The notes: generated by a model not told the origin, from the sequence alone. A stretch of 64,000 nucleotides of DNA from Rotaria socialis (GCA_905331475.1 CAJNYU010001813.1:1-64000), one strand, 5' to 3'. Positions 52,238 through 64,000 are shown, numbered from the stretch's first letter. Numbers and translations are program-made.

Positions 52238-52542
52238 CTCAGGTCGAGCAATCCGATAGTAGGCACCTATCGGAACCCATCCGATCCGACTGGAGTACAA
52301 TAGGATTTTATCGGATCCTGTCAGATCTTACAGAATTATCGTTGTATTCCGGGTCGAGGAATCGATGTCGGATCCTCAGTGTCGGATTCCTATGAATTTC
52401 AAGGAAAAACCATTGGATGTCATCGGAAGTTCATAGGATTCCGATACTGAGGATCCGACATCGATTCCTCGACCCGGAATCCAATGGAATTGTATCGGAT
52501 TGTAGAATATTTTAAGGTTCCTATCGGATCAGTCGACCTGGG
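52238..52542. mobile_element. Foldback element D (305 bp), ATCGGA words
   Basis: The left end is CTCAGGTCGA (one change from CCCAGGTCGA) and the right end TCGACCTGGG, flanked by AT on each side. The interior repeats TCCGAT/ATCGGA and contains a nested 55-bp inverted repeat (52346-52400 against 52426-52480, about 3 mismatches) with a 25-nt loop. Noncoding. Confidence 0.85.
52346..52480. repeat. Nested 55-bp-arm inverted repeat
   Basis: The arms start and end CCGGGTCGAGGAATCG / CGATTCCTCGACCCGG and would form a long hairpin within element D. The outer words resemble the CCCAGGTCGA termini, so it may be a shorter element inserted or regenerated inside D. Confidence 0.9.
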
Positions 52543-53674
52543 ATAGAGACAGCTAATGTTTGTGATAATGAAGAAAATAGATCACAATTCACAATCAGCT
52601 GTCAATGTACGTATAAAATTAAAAAAATGTTAATGTCATGTTTATACATATTTAATCAAAATATTTCTATTGAAGGAAAACTCAAGGTTTCATATGAAGT
52701 AAGCTCATTGAATGTTTCCCATGTTGCGAATACCGGATCATTTTTTGCGATAAACTGCGGTATTTATCCTTTCTACGATAAATTACACTGATAGGAGAGC
52801 CGATAACCCGGCCGGTAAAACCGCGGTTAACCGCCGATTTCCATGCGGTTTTTATTACATGGAGTTTTCTCTTATTGAATTTCTTTTGTCAACATGATCA
52901 GTGATATGTCTTTAAATGCTTTGCTTTTGGTTATTCTCTGAAAATTTTCAATCTTTTGATCTTGTCATTCAATGCTTATCTAAGAGATTTCTTAAACAAT
53001 CGGCATACTCTAATGAGTTATCTAATTGGTATACTTTAGTATAGCGTCAATAAACTGAATGTTTGATCTGGTTCAATTGTAGGAAAAATTTCATATAAAG
53101 TTTTCATCGAGCAGTATTTCCATTAAATCTAAGCTGACATAATGTCTCTTATTTGTGTCGCTTCTACGAAGATACACGTATCTATGTATTCTTTCCAATT
53201 TGATCGAAATTTCTTACATATAGTCTGTCCCTGAATATCCCTTAACTTTGATTAAGATTGCATTTCATTCTGTTAGAAAAAAATAATAAAAATGTTTGTG
53301 TCTGTCTTTAAATTGATGAGAAATTTGAAAGATATGAAAAACAATGCATAACGCAGAATTTCTTTAATTACCTTCGATAGCTAATAACACATTGTATATG
53401 TGACTCTAAACATTCGTGAAACAATAAGACAAAAAGAACATAAAAATATGTATGTTTATGAAAACGACTCAAATAATGAGACATACATTAATTGGTAACA
53501 TATACCGAATAACACTTTCTTTTATTAAATGAGATATTTTACAATTGAAAAGAACTATATTGAAAAGCATGGTGACAATTGCAAAGCAATTAGACTACAT
53601 CAAACATACATATTTGATTGATAGTATGTTAAATAGTACCAACTATATTATTTATTCCAAGTTATTGATTCGTA

Positions 53675-53705
<31 letters not shown>

Positions 53706-54175
53706 GATGTTTTTTTTCCGCAGGAGTGAAATACCCTCACGATACTTAAAAGAACTAAAATACATTTTTTACATATATAGCAATTGTTAATGCTTTTCAA
53801 ATATTAGGGAAAATAGATTTCTCCTGTTTTTTTGTCTTCAATATTGGCGTGTTGGGCATAATGTTCCATTTATATTGATACATAAATTAGAAAACAATCA
53901 ATATGATAAGCAATTGATAACTGATTTTCACCATAATATCAATTAACTAAATAAAAATGAAAAAATCAAAGACAATAACGATACTAATTTTGTAATCATG
54001 CCGCTCGTTTCAGTAAAATCTGAATTTAAGTTAATGTTTCTGTTACTTTTTTTATAGGCTAGTCTATAAAGTGATATTTTGACTCAACCGAAAATGAAGC
54101 GTCTAATAATCGTTCTATTAATAGTGTATTAGAAAAAATGCTTTTTTTCGTTTCATTAACTTCATTCTCATAAAA
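52543..54175. other. Intergenic, no gene recognised
   Basis: AT-rich, with the GC-rich island at 52798-52851 and an (AT)n microsatellite at about 53675-53696. Confidence 0.5.
52798..52851. repeat. GC-rich CCGG/AACCGCGGTTAACC segment
   Basis: A short island with CCGGCCGG and the palindrome AACCGCGGTT, similar in style to the word-rich elements just upstream. No terminal repeats found. Confidence 0.5.
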
Positions 54176-54292
54176 ATGTCAGACTGGTCCGATGCTGATT
54201 CAGATATACTTTCAATGGCGCAGTTAAAGCGCCAAAAGGCACTTTCTCATGAAACGACTGCATTGACAGTATCTCAATTAGAATTAGATTGA
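54176..54292 (+). CDS. Possible 38-aa open frame or first exon
   Basis: Starts MSDWSDADSDILSMAQLKRQ and ends VSQLELD at a stop. Composition is acidic then basic and unusually even in codon use for this AT-rich region. A possible donor (ACA/GTATCT) inside would make it a first exon. A protein-like frame at about 54838-54990 (+), reading LFEDRKKKSLFSMRIRFDNA and onward to a GTGAAG donor, could be a later exon, but the phases do not agree in the simplest join. Family unknown. Confidence 0.3.
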   Translation: MSDWSDADSDILSMAQLKRQKALSHETTALTVSQLELD

Positions 54293-54547
54293 CTTGTAAT
54301 GCATATATAATGGAGTTGGTTTATTCAATACTAATTTATAAAATAAATGTCTGAACATCTGCTGTATGAACTCAATAATATCATGATTCGCGTATATTGC
54401 TCCATTTGTTCAGTAGTTATTGAGTAATAACATGCATAGTACATGTAAGTTTACGATTAAACAGTAAACTAACAACCATGAAAGTGGTATCAATTTTAAT
54501 AGACATATATGAATATATGAGAATATAGGATGAATACCATCTTCGAT

Positions 54548-54829
54548 TTCTTTCATACATATTTTTACTTCGTTTTCAAATTTGAAGATTCAATTTGTTC
54601 TAAATCTTTTTTTTAATCTTTCTGATCATCATTTAAATCTTGTCAAATTTGTTCAACACTTAAACGATGTAAATGTGCAACTATATCAATCATCATTCAT
54701 TCACCAAGCTCCCCATGCGCATCTAAAACAGCTGCAGCTCCATTTTGAATTCTTTGATGATGGATACTGAGGTGTCCATTGTTTTTTAAACTATTTACAG
54801 CGCGAATATAAACTTTAACCATTTTGAAT
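54548..54829 (-). pseudogene. Decayed open frame of unknown family
   Basis: One minus-strand frame starts MVKVYIRAVNSLKNNGHLSI, continues NGAAAVLDAHGELGE, then a TGA, then MIDIVAHLHRLSVEQI, a TGA, QDLNDDQKD, a TAA, and KKDLEQIESSNLKTK before a final stop. The stretches between stops keep the same frame and a soluble, charged, protein-like composition, so this reads as a gene with three nonsense changes. Not recognised. Confidence 0.45.
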
Positions 54830-55175
54830 TTTATTTAGATTATTTGAAGATCGTAAAAAGAAATCACTATTTTCGATGAGAATTCGATTTGACAATGCGA
54901 AGCAAGAATTAGCAAAACAAGTGAATCGCATGACTCATGTTCTTTGGATACCACGTCTGGTTAGCTTGCTACGACCAAGCCGCACAAGATATGAGAAAGG
55001 TGAAGTATCACATAATTAAAAAAAAAAGATTCATCAGTGTTGAAAAATATACAAGGAATAGAACCTACTATATATATATATATATATATGAAATAGTTGT
55101 TGAAATGGAAATAAAAAAAACAATTTTCATAAATGATACAAAGTAAATGCGGAAACATCGGATTTCCATCCGATT

Positions 55176-56121
55176 GTTGTGTACTTCAAAAAGCGAAAAT
55201 GTACATCCATTTTTTTCTATAAGGCATAGATCTCATCAAGATACATCCCTTCTCACTAAATTGCAAGGAGAAAATACAGGCGTGCTAAGTTAGCATGCAC
55301 CACGCTGTATGCAACTCTATCCAGTGAGCACTGACTCTACTCTCAGAGTGATATAATATCTTTAGAGATCACAGAAATTGAGTTCAGATTCGTGTTCAGC
55401 GTGGAAAACTGGATAAGAAGAGTTATTTTTGAATGGATTTGTNCGTGTTCAGCTTCGAAAACTGGATAAGAACAGTTATTTTTGAATGGTTTTGTGTTTG
55501 TATCTAGCAGGATTACGATCGTAAGCAACCTCATGAATTTATAAGAGATATATGATAGATACAGACATCAGTATTTTCATAATAAATCATCAATAGTAAT
55601 AGCTATCGAGTTCGGGTTTTTACCTTGTGATAGTCCTTTTGGCTAGCAACAAAACCAGGCATTTGAGAAACTCCCAAGCTGCTGATCATCAGAGACATAT
55701 CTAGGCAATTTGGTTTCTAGATGCAGTTTTTGTGTATTTTGAGACCTTTCCCAGTCAATGTTTCGTCAGAAAACTACGATTGTTTGTCCGAAACTAATAT
55801 CAGATTCAGAATTAGCGCTAAAAGCTGAGTCGATTTATATATGTTGTTGATAATTCTGAGAAAAAAATGTTTTTTTTGAAAAATTCCTGTACTCCCACCT
55901 CAGGGATGGTCTGATCAGAAATGACAATTTTTTCGATAACTCAGCTATTTTTTGATGGATCCTTTTCATCTTCGAACTCGGCCTAGATATTGATGAGACA
56001 ATTCTGTGCACAAAATTTCAGCTCAATCGAATGTAATTGTAAAGAGTTATCGAATAAACGGACGGACTGACGGACACACTGACCGATTCTATAGTGTACT
56101 CTTTTTTTTTGAGTACACAAC
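55176..56121. mobile_element. Dispersed repeat, copy 2, with 10-bp terminal inverted repeats
   Basis: GTTGTGTACT at 55176-55185 is matched by its exact inverse AGTACACAAC at 56112-56121, enclosing 946 bp. The right 340 bp is shared with copy 1 at 40692-41032, and similarity on the left reaches ~30 bp beyond the terminal repeat (from 55147). It contains a two-unit tandem of about 55 bp (55388-55495) with an N at 55443, and a palindrome at about 55281-55300. No protein is recognisable, so probably a non-autonomous DNA transposon. Confidence 0.7.
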
Positions 56122-58138
56122 AAGAAATAATAATATAAAATATGAACACAAGTAGGAACATATACTATCTAGAAGAAGAAACGGAAAATAAACTATTCTT
56201 TAATATCGTCTTCTGAAAAAATATATATATGTAATTGTAATGACATAACAAATATTTATAGTATCTAGAATAAGAGAAAAATATGTATAATAATTGTCTG
56301 TCTTTACCTTGTAAATAAATATTATATATTTAATTCTAATGGTAAAATAAAGACTATAATACCTACAAACATAAAAATGAACTAAAATAAATTATTCTTT
56401 GCATTTAGCTTGTACGAATGAATATGTCTAATTTTATAGGTAGAAGACGACGTTTTTTTTTAATATATTTCATTGTGCCGCTGATTCATTATATAATGGC
56501 AAAAAATACTTGTAATTCAAACATTCTTAGAGAAAAAAGAAAACGTTTTTTTTCAATAAATTTCCATGAATATAATGATTTTGCGAAGGTGTCCTCTTGA
56601 GAGGTATTTTATTTTTTGTTGTCTAATATGATATGAAAATGCACTAAGAAAATTGTCGAATACTTTTGTGCAGTCGTTCTAGAATACAATATCCATAGTT
56701 GTTGTGTTCGAATCCCGACTAAAGAACACCGAAACTGATGACAATGTTTAGACCGTGTTTATGAACCGTACATGCGTCATGATTCTTCTAATTATATAAA
56801 TCTGATTCGGTGAATTGAAACTATTTATATTCTAGAATTTATCGGCAATGATGAAACTATACCTTGGAGATATGAATTTCTTATGATTCTACACCCGTGT
56901 TTCTGAGCTGATTATTTTATCGCGTCATGGATAGAACGAACACATAAAAAAAAGTTTAAAATACTGCTGTGTTCATCTAATAATGTACAGTATATGATAC
57001 AGTGCTATAGAATGTTGTTATCTGCTTTCAGTAGACATCTATTCCCTGTTTTTGAAATCGAGAATTTCTTTTTTCTCTATGCATGAATATTCGTCATCTA
57101 TTGGACATCTATTTTACGAATGAATTTAATACATAGCCATGAAAAAAAAAGTTGACAGTGATGCAAGATTTTCGAGTAAAATACATTCAACTATGAAGCT
57201 GTGCTTGATAGTATTGGTAACAACAAGGAACCTAATTCTGAATTCAGTCGAGTTCGGACCGGTTTCTTGTCCAGAATTATAGGTATCTGCAACTCTCTTT
57301 GTCAATGGAGCTAAAAAAATAGTTTTTTTTAACTATGTGAGAAAATGTTTAAAATACTATAACGCCAGTTGTTGTAAGGTTTTACAGAATTCTAATTAGA
57401 AAAATTTTGAAAGTGTTAATTTTTTTTTCACGAGTCTAGTATTTTTTCCAAATGAACGAAGATTAAAAAAAAACAAGACAAATTTTTCATCCCAACAAAG
57501 TCGAGTATCTGTGAAAAGATTCGAATTTTGTTCTCTTTGAATCATAATATATAATTATATGATTTAAGACGACAGTAACAAAATGCTCTATTTATCAAGA
57601 TCTATACGTTTACGGAGAATGTTCAACCTAATATGATGAGTTATTCTTCAACAATCCTGAAATAATAGCCTAGATGGTCTATTTAAAGATATGTAAGTCT
57701 TGAAAATTACTCAACCTATAGTAAATAATTAAATTTACTTTGTATCAATTAAATTATGTGTAACATGTTCTACAATAACAGGAACTTATCGATAAAAATT
57801 TTATACTTCCCTGACATAAATTTAAAGTTCACGCACTAATCAAAGTAAACTTGACAATAAACTGATAAACATTCTTTGATTATAAATTCAAAAATCATGT
57901 TTGAGCAAAAAATGATTAATAAAATTATATTTAATTTGAATAAGATATATTTTAATAAAAAATTATTTATTCACAAATGTTCTCAATGAGAAATACATTC
58001 AAAAAAAACTAGAAGTATATTTCCACAGGGATTTTTCTGATTTTTTGTTTTATACCAAGATAACGTATTGATTAAAAAGTTTTCCGTCTAGAAGACGAAA
58101 AATAAATAAATAAATAAATCTCAATCATCTAATTTTCA
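56122..58138. other. Intergenic, no gene recognised
   Basis: AT-rich. A GTTCGAATCCC motif at about 56706-56716 resembles a tRNA B box, but no cloverleaf could be drawn. The right end is the 3' region of the ART-TPR gene, with AAATA repeats at about 58101-58119. Confidence 0.5.
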
Positions 58139-61100
58139 TTACCTAAGTTTGTCATTAACAATTTTGATATTTGTATTAAGCTGTTCCATGTCTTGTTGAA
58201 CTATTTGTTGTTGTTGTTGTTGTTGTTGTTTTTCGAATAAAAGAGATGCTTTATTAAAATATTCTAAAGCCATTCGAAATTCTTGTGTTTTAGCATAGAC
58301 AGTTCCAATATTCGCATAACTACGAGCCACATCAATGTGACTATCCGATAATAATTTTAAACGCATGTCAAGTGCCTTTCTTAAACTGGTTAAAGCTTGA
58401 TCATATTCATGCATATCAGAATATGCAATACCAATATTATTATGTAATGATGCTATTTGTAAATGATGTGCTGGTAATTGAAGTGTACGATATTTAAGAG
58501 CTTGTTCATAATGACCAAGTTCTTCGTCATATTTTCCTTGTTGGCTATAAACCAATGCTAAATTATGATGAACACAAGCGATGTGCAATGGTAATGAACT
58601 GTTTTCTAATGCTTTATTAAAATGAATTAATGCTTCATCTATTTGATCTTGTTGTGCATAAACAAGACCTATGCTGTTGTGTAATGAGGATTTTATTAAT
58701 TTATCATTTGGTTTTAAATTTAATGCTTTTTCAAAATAGTTTAAAGCTTGTTCATTATCATCTTTAGAATAAAAACACAGACCAAGACCACGATAACATT
58801 CTAATTTCGATAAAGATTCTGAATTTTGTTTTAACAAATGTTTATAAAATTGCTCAGCGGAATTTGGAGATATTTGACGAAGAAGATTTGCTAATGTTAT
58901 GGCATTTTCTGTATTTGTTCGTTTCATATCATTGAGAAATGTAAATACTTGAGAAAAATCTTGATTTATTCCTTCATCATATAATGTTAACTGAATTATC
59001 CAACAATCATTATTCATATCAAATACAACCGTATTAACTCGAAATATGGAACCAATAAAAAATAAAACTGAATATGGATCGTTGCCTTCATCAGATGATT
59101 TATTATAATCATTTAAATAATAAATATCAACAAAAGGACGTTGTTTCTGTAAAGAATATTCCGAAGGAACTTTCATTTCAAATAAAACTCGAACGATTAA
59201 ATCAGTCTGTGGAATATTTTGACGAATCAATCCTAATGAATCTTGTCGATTTTTGCTAGCTAATATAAAATTATTCATTGATAATATTTCACCTAGGATC
59301 AAAGAAAAAAATCAATCGAGATCATCTATAATAAATGTATATGTGTTTACCAATATTTGATTTGATCTTAGCAAAATTTTCTTTTGATAATGCTTGTCCT
59401 CGATAAAATATTTCTTCATTTGTTGATCGTCCATTAATATATCTTCTTGGAGTATTAGAATGTATATTCTGCTTTTGACTTGACATTGAGACTTTCTCAA
59501 TCATTATTTTAAACATATCTTTGATAAAAAATCTTAGCGAAAATAACATTTGAATATCTAATGTTAATAAAGATTGTGTTAACATTTTCCGTATAAAACA
59601 ATCGCGAGCAAACCAATTAAATATATTCTTAATTGAACTGTATTCATCCTCAAATTCATGTATTGTTTTTGATTCTTTTCGATTGGAAGAATAATAATTA
59701 CGAGCTATATTAATGAAATCATTCTTATTTAGGGATGACGATGAATTTAAACAATACTGTTGAATAAATAGCTGATAAAATAAAAAACGAAGATGATCAT
59801 TTGAATTGTTATTTGTTTGAATCGCATCAATCCGACTATAAACAGTTATTGGTATCAAGTCGTGTATATTGATAGAAATTTTCACGTCGGCTTTTAATTG
59901 TTCCAATAAAATTCCACGATCAAAATACATACCTTTCATCTGAACAGAACATGAAACATTTTCTCTCAAAATCCTAACTGTAAATCAAAATTAAAACTTA
60001 TCGTCTATCACAGATTGCAATGAGTTTTGAAAAAGAACTTCGTATTTAGTTATCTTTATATTTTCTTAATCGCAGAAAAGAGATCAATATTCTCTCATCT
60101 TAAATATTTCTGTATTAGTATTTAATTTGAAGTTGATAACAGAATTTTCTCTTCTATAGATCTATTGAAACAATATATTTTATCTTTGAACAACAAACTG
60201 TAGCACTCAACTACATTAGAAGAAATACATGAACCAAAATAGAGAATTATTTGTTACCATTAGTCTATCGACATTTTAACATAATTATAGTTCACGTTGA
60301 AAATAGAACCAGGAAAACTGAATCTTGAAAGTAGCTTAACATTATAGATGAAACACTAATGTATTTAAATCGATAACAATAGTATGAAATATTCAACAAA
60401 TGAAAATCTCTGTAAATAATTCGACAAACTTGTGGAACAGATCATAGGATAATACTATTGCAAATGTCTAGATTACTACAGGTAGCTGATGTTTAACTAG
60501 AATTGATTTTTAAATATTGAACGCAACAAATAAAATTTCTACTCTACTATTGAGATGTGTCAAGAGACTTAGTTTACTATTCAAAAACAAATAGGAATCA
60601 TATTGATAAATTTTTGAATTTAGAATCAACCGAGAAATTCATTTTCATACAAAGATCTAAAAAATGATACGCATGCTTTTGAGTCTGAATTTCATTGGAT
60701 TATATGAAGAAATTTATTTTTATTAGAAAATAAAATGTGATTGAAATGAATTTTGTTGCCATACACTCAGTTTGATGTAATCCAAAATTGTGTACATCAT
60801 TTCTATACTATTTCTATATTAAAGTCAACTTTTTGCACTCAGGTCTCATATAATTTTGCATTAGATTTTGATAAAATTTTTAGAATAATCACTCCATTTA
60901 AGTATTTGGCAAAAAGAAATTTAACCGATCATAGATATAGTTCCGTTGGCAAAATAAAACTTTTCGTCTACTAGCAAAATATTGGTTTTAAGTATTCAAC
61001 ATTATTAAACCAACTAAATAATTTATTTTTCATTTATGAAAATATAATTTAAATAATAAAAAGAAAACATAGTTAAAAATCTTCGTGAACTAAACGTTTC

Positions 61101-62027
61101 TTTCAAATAAACGAATGTAAATCTTAGGCATGCGTTTTTCTCACAAAAGTAATATCGAAAAATTTTATAAGTTACAAAACTTACTGAAATTCTATTTTTC
61201 TATTAGAAACACCTTGATTTTAATGGAACAATTATAGACTGGAAAAAACAGATATTAATACATTGAAAGTCAGTAAAATTTATAGATATTCACTTTACAC
61301 AGTGACTATTAAAGCGTGGCCTAGATATTGACTAAAAAATTGTATAATTTCAAAGAATTCAATATTGATGTTATCTTTTTAAGTTCAATATAAAAATTGA
61401 GTTTTCCGACAAAAATTAATATTTTTCATGAGTTTTCATGACTCAATAACAAATCGATAAAGAATATGATTATTAGATTTTAATTATGGTTGTAGCAATG
61501 AAAAATGATTTTCTACATTATGAGTATTTTCTTACCAAAACATTATTCAAACGGTTTACACTTACCTTCGAATATCGTTTTGTCCAATGTTTATCAATGT
61601 TTTCTTTTTTATAATCATTCTGTTTATTGTCTTTAAATACATAGATAGCAATAACTTGTGATAGTTCATGTATATGTGAAACAATGTTGTTGAAATGCTC
61701 ACTGGACACAATAAAAAATATGACGCTATTTGTATTGATATCCTTGACAGATTGTTCACATTCATCAAGGTCATTAAAACAACAAACATAATCAACTATT
61801 GATCGAAGCTGCTTATCATTTTCATTGAAATGTTCATCCAGACAAATAAGTGTAAATGGTTCAAAATTTTTAGCTTTGCCTTCTTTTTCGCGAATTGATT
61901 TTTGTTCAGGACTTATCGGAGGTAATTTACTTGATTTATTAGTTGAAGTATTTGGTGTTATTCTTGTTTTTGGAGATTTATTATTATTAATCGAAGGTAA
62001 AACCGGAAAGCTTGATCCACAGCCCAT
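58139..62027 (-). CDS. ART-like domain plus TPR repeat protein
   Basis: Three minus-strand exons, 61566-62027, 59351-59939 and 58139-59292, join in phase to 734 residues. The start is placed at MGCGSSFPVL, which has Gly2/Cys3 as in N-myristoylated and palmitoylated proteins. The frame is also open three codons further up. The N-terminal part (FTLICLDEHFNENDKQL, then NSVIFFIVSSEHFN) precedes an ADP-ribosyltransferase-like domain: YRGQ (Arg ~334), then NNFILAS where STS is usual, then PYSVLFFIGSIFRV where ExE-x-LF is usual. About five TPR repeats (residues ~480-690) follow, then a poly-Gln run near the C-terminus. The architecture is one I know from large bdelloid families. With the triad altered it is probably not an active transferase and may act as a scaffold. 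Confidence 0.88.
58206..58230. repeat. CAA (poly-Gln) repeat in the ART-TPR gene
   Basis: A TTG run on the plus strand that encodes eight consecutive Gln near the C-terminus of the minus-strand protein. Confidence 0.95.
59940..61565 (-). other. Long first intron of the ART-TPR gene
   Basis: 1626 nt between the GTAAGT donor after KRYSK and a TTCTGTTCAG acceptor before MKGMYFDRG. This choice of acceptor keeps phase and matches the family, while the nearer upstream TTTACAG would hit a stop. The + frame at 60753-60974 inside it is not supported. Confidence 0.75.
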
Positions 62028-64000
62028 TATTAACAAACTGGCACTTCTTAAGTTATAGTCATTTTTTATATAATTTCACCTTGAAATTTCACAATCGTTT
62101 GTCAATTCAGCTCAGCTCTAAGCAACAAATGATTCTTTTTTTTTCTTTTACTTTTTTTTCTTTTTCTTTATCAGAACGATGGAATCCCACAAAAGTCTTT
62201 TGACATTGCTTTTATTTTTCTATGACGATGACTACCGTGACTACGTCAATACAAAATGTATAGCATGAAGAATATTTGAGTTACATAGCAGACACGTTAG
62301 ATGCATTAAGTGGAAAGAAAGAAAAAATAGGACAACAATAACATGAATTTAGGTTGCTGATACGACGACAGCAACAACGCCAACAACAAAACTTGCCGAG
62401 TAGGGTGACTGTAAGCAGTTTTCTTTATTACAATTACGATCGAAATACGGACGTAATTGTGCTCATTTGTTCAATAGAAAACATCCATTTAGAAACAAAC
62501 AACAATATATTTTAGGCGGCTTTCATTTTTAAATTTTACTTTTATTTGAAAGAATAGATAGAAAAACTTCACATTGTTTTTCTTTTTTCTTTGGTGGCAT
62601 CAACATTAATGCTGAGACAATATTACTCTTTTGAATAATAAAAAGCAGATCATTACGTCAGACTATAATATTAAAAAAACAAAGATTCTAACATTATTTT
62701 AAGTATTGACACACTCATTTCAATTAAATGCTACTAAGTACAATGATGTATGTAAAAAGAACTGATTCGTGCAACCCTTTTATGTCAATTCAAGAGTAGA
62801 AATATTCAATGATGAAAAACGTCATTCGATACTACTTTTTAATAACGAAATCGAGAAATATGAATTTGAGTTTAAATCATCTCCATTGTTCTGTGCATTT
62901 GAATTAGAGATAAGAGAAATAATCAATAAGTTACTCTACTGTGTCCAAATATAGTTTAAGAGTCGGCCTTTTTTCAGTACCGAGTCCTATAGGATAATAT
63001 AAAATGTGCAACTAAATTCGGTTTTACCGGCAATAGATTTGAAATGTACAACATGATATTTTTCACAATGCTGTCTTCACTTTTTTTCATTTTTGTTTTA
63101 AAAAACAGCGATTTTCGAGGACTGAATAATCTCAAGCGTCCTGAACATTTTTCACAACAATAAATATTAGCCTAAAATTGAGTTAACCAAATGTCGCAAT
63201 ATGTTCATTTACGATCCAACAGAGCTCCCTATAAATGCAATACAGATCTCATTCTTTTCCCGACGAAGAACCTGTATGATGATCAGTGTATTATTAAGAA
63301 GACATGAAAAAAAATTCATTAAATAGTGGTATGCATGAGTAATATTTCAAACAGACAAACTGGTGACAATCTTTGATTTTAAAACGATACCAATTGATTG
63401 AAAAGCAATTGATTTTAATTATTCAAAAATCAATTCAGTTTCAGTGAACTAAAATAAATTCGAAGGACTATGATTTTCAGAGCTTCAATCAATTTTAAGC
63501 AAATTTTCATTTTTTCAAACCATGTTTTGACTCTTTCAAACTTGAACAACTCAATAAAAATCAAGTATTGACTGCTCTCCCTTGATCGAAACTCTTTTCA
63601 ACAATACGAATCTTTCATCACGAAGAAAACTTTATTCACAATTATATGGTTGTATTTAACAATAAGCAAGTCAAACTATATTTGATTTGTAAAAATCACA
63701 ACAGCGTATGTACTAATCGCATGTTTTTTTGAAAGACGTTATTGAATAATATTAGTAATAAAACCTGAAATACTATTTTTTACTACAAAAGCAAATATTT
63801 TTCTTAAATTTTACGAAGAAATAATAACACTTGGATTCATATTATAGAATGATACTCTGACTTCGGGCATAAATATTTTAATCAATCTTAGCTAACACTT
63901 CTAGATTGTGTAAACAATGCTTTCAAAACAAAAAAATAAAATAAAATAAGTGAATCAATAGAAACCAAATGATAAATGTGAATTTGATGAAATCATTCAC
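62028..64000. other. Intergenic to window end, no gene recognised
   Basis: Promoter region of the ART-TPR gene, then AT-rich sequence. The + frame at 62769-62954 is short and has no family likeness. Confidence 0.5.

Noticed and set aside
56640..56730. Possible tRNA or tRNA-derived SINE head
   Set aside because: GTTCGAATCCC looks like a B box, but the T stem is mismatched and no acceptor, D or anticodon stems can be drawn.

Overview
The window reads as nuclear DNA of a bdelloid rotifer. It is strongly AT-rich, genes are cut by many short GT-AG introns (about 45-75 nt), and it carries a fused ADP-ribosyltransferase-like/TPR protein and a relic of a 7TM receptor type that I know mainly from bdelloid gene families. 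The genus cannot be told from the sequence alone. No virus, plasmid, CRISPR or bacterial operon structure is seen.

Layout. 1-280: inverted and tandem repeats. 3.97-7.29 kb (-): a calmodulin-like EF-hand gene of seven exons that join to 249 codons. 9.19-10.04 kb (-): an unrecognised, partly resolved gene. 10.42-11.15 kb: a Tc1/mariner-like non-autonomous element. 14.67-16.23 kb (+): G protein alpha-q, eight exons, followed by ribosomal protein S15 (17.32-17.78 kb, +). 19.83-21.16 kb (-): a rhodopsin-class GPCR, two exons. 21.2-32.7 kb is gene-poor. 32.70-33.21 kb (+): a small basic hypothetical gene, next to a ferlin pseudogene fragment (33.51-33.95 kb, -). 35.51-39.77 kb (+): an SLC7-type amino acid transporter light chain, fourteen exons. 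40.6-43.3 kb: a dispersed repeat, a 7TM receptor pseudogene and a pogo/Tigger-like non-autonomous element. 45.06-47.13 kb (+): a fatty acid amide hydrolase of the FAAH2 type, six exons. 48.5-52.9 kb: a transposon cluster with a broken FLYWCH/MULE transposase gene and at least four small elements that share CCCAGGTC-type ends, each filled with its own iterated palindromic word. 54.2-56.1 kb: decayed coding fragments and a second copy of the dispersed repeat. 58.14-62.03 kb (-): the ART-like/TPR gene, three exons, with a likely N-myristoylated start and a degenerate catalytic triad.

How the genes relate. This is ordinary eukaryotic housekeeping and signalling content (Gq, GPCR, Ca2+ sensor, amino acid transport, lipid amide hydrolysis) broken up by transposon debris. 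I see no operon-like or functional cluster. The most unusual material is the 48.7-52.5 kb set of word-iterated foldback elements, and the ART-TPR protein whose enzymatic residues look lost. Exon joins were checked by reading phase: the calmodulin-like, Gq, GPCR, SLC7, FAAH and ART-TPR models all close in frame with no internal stop.
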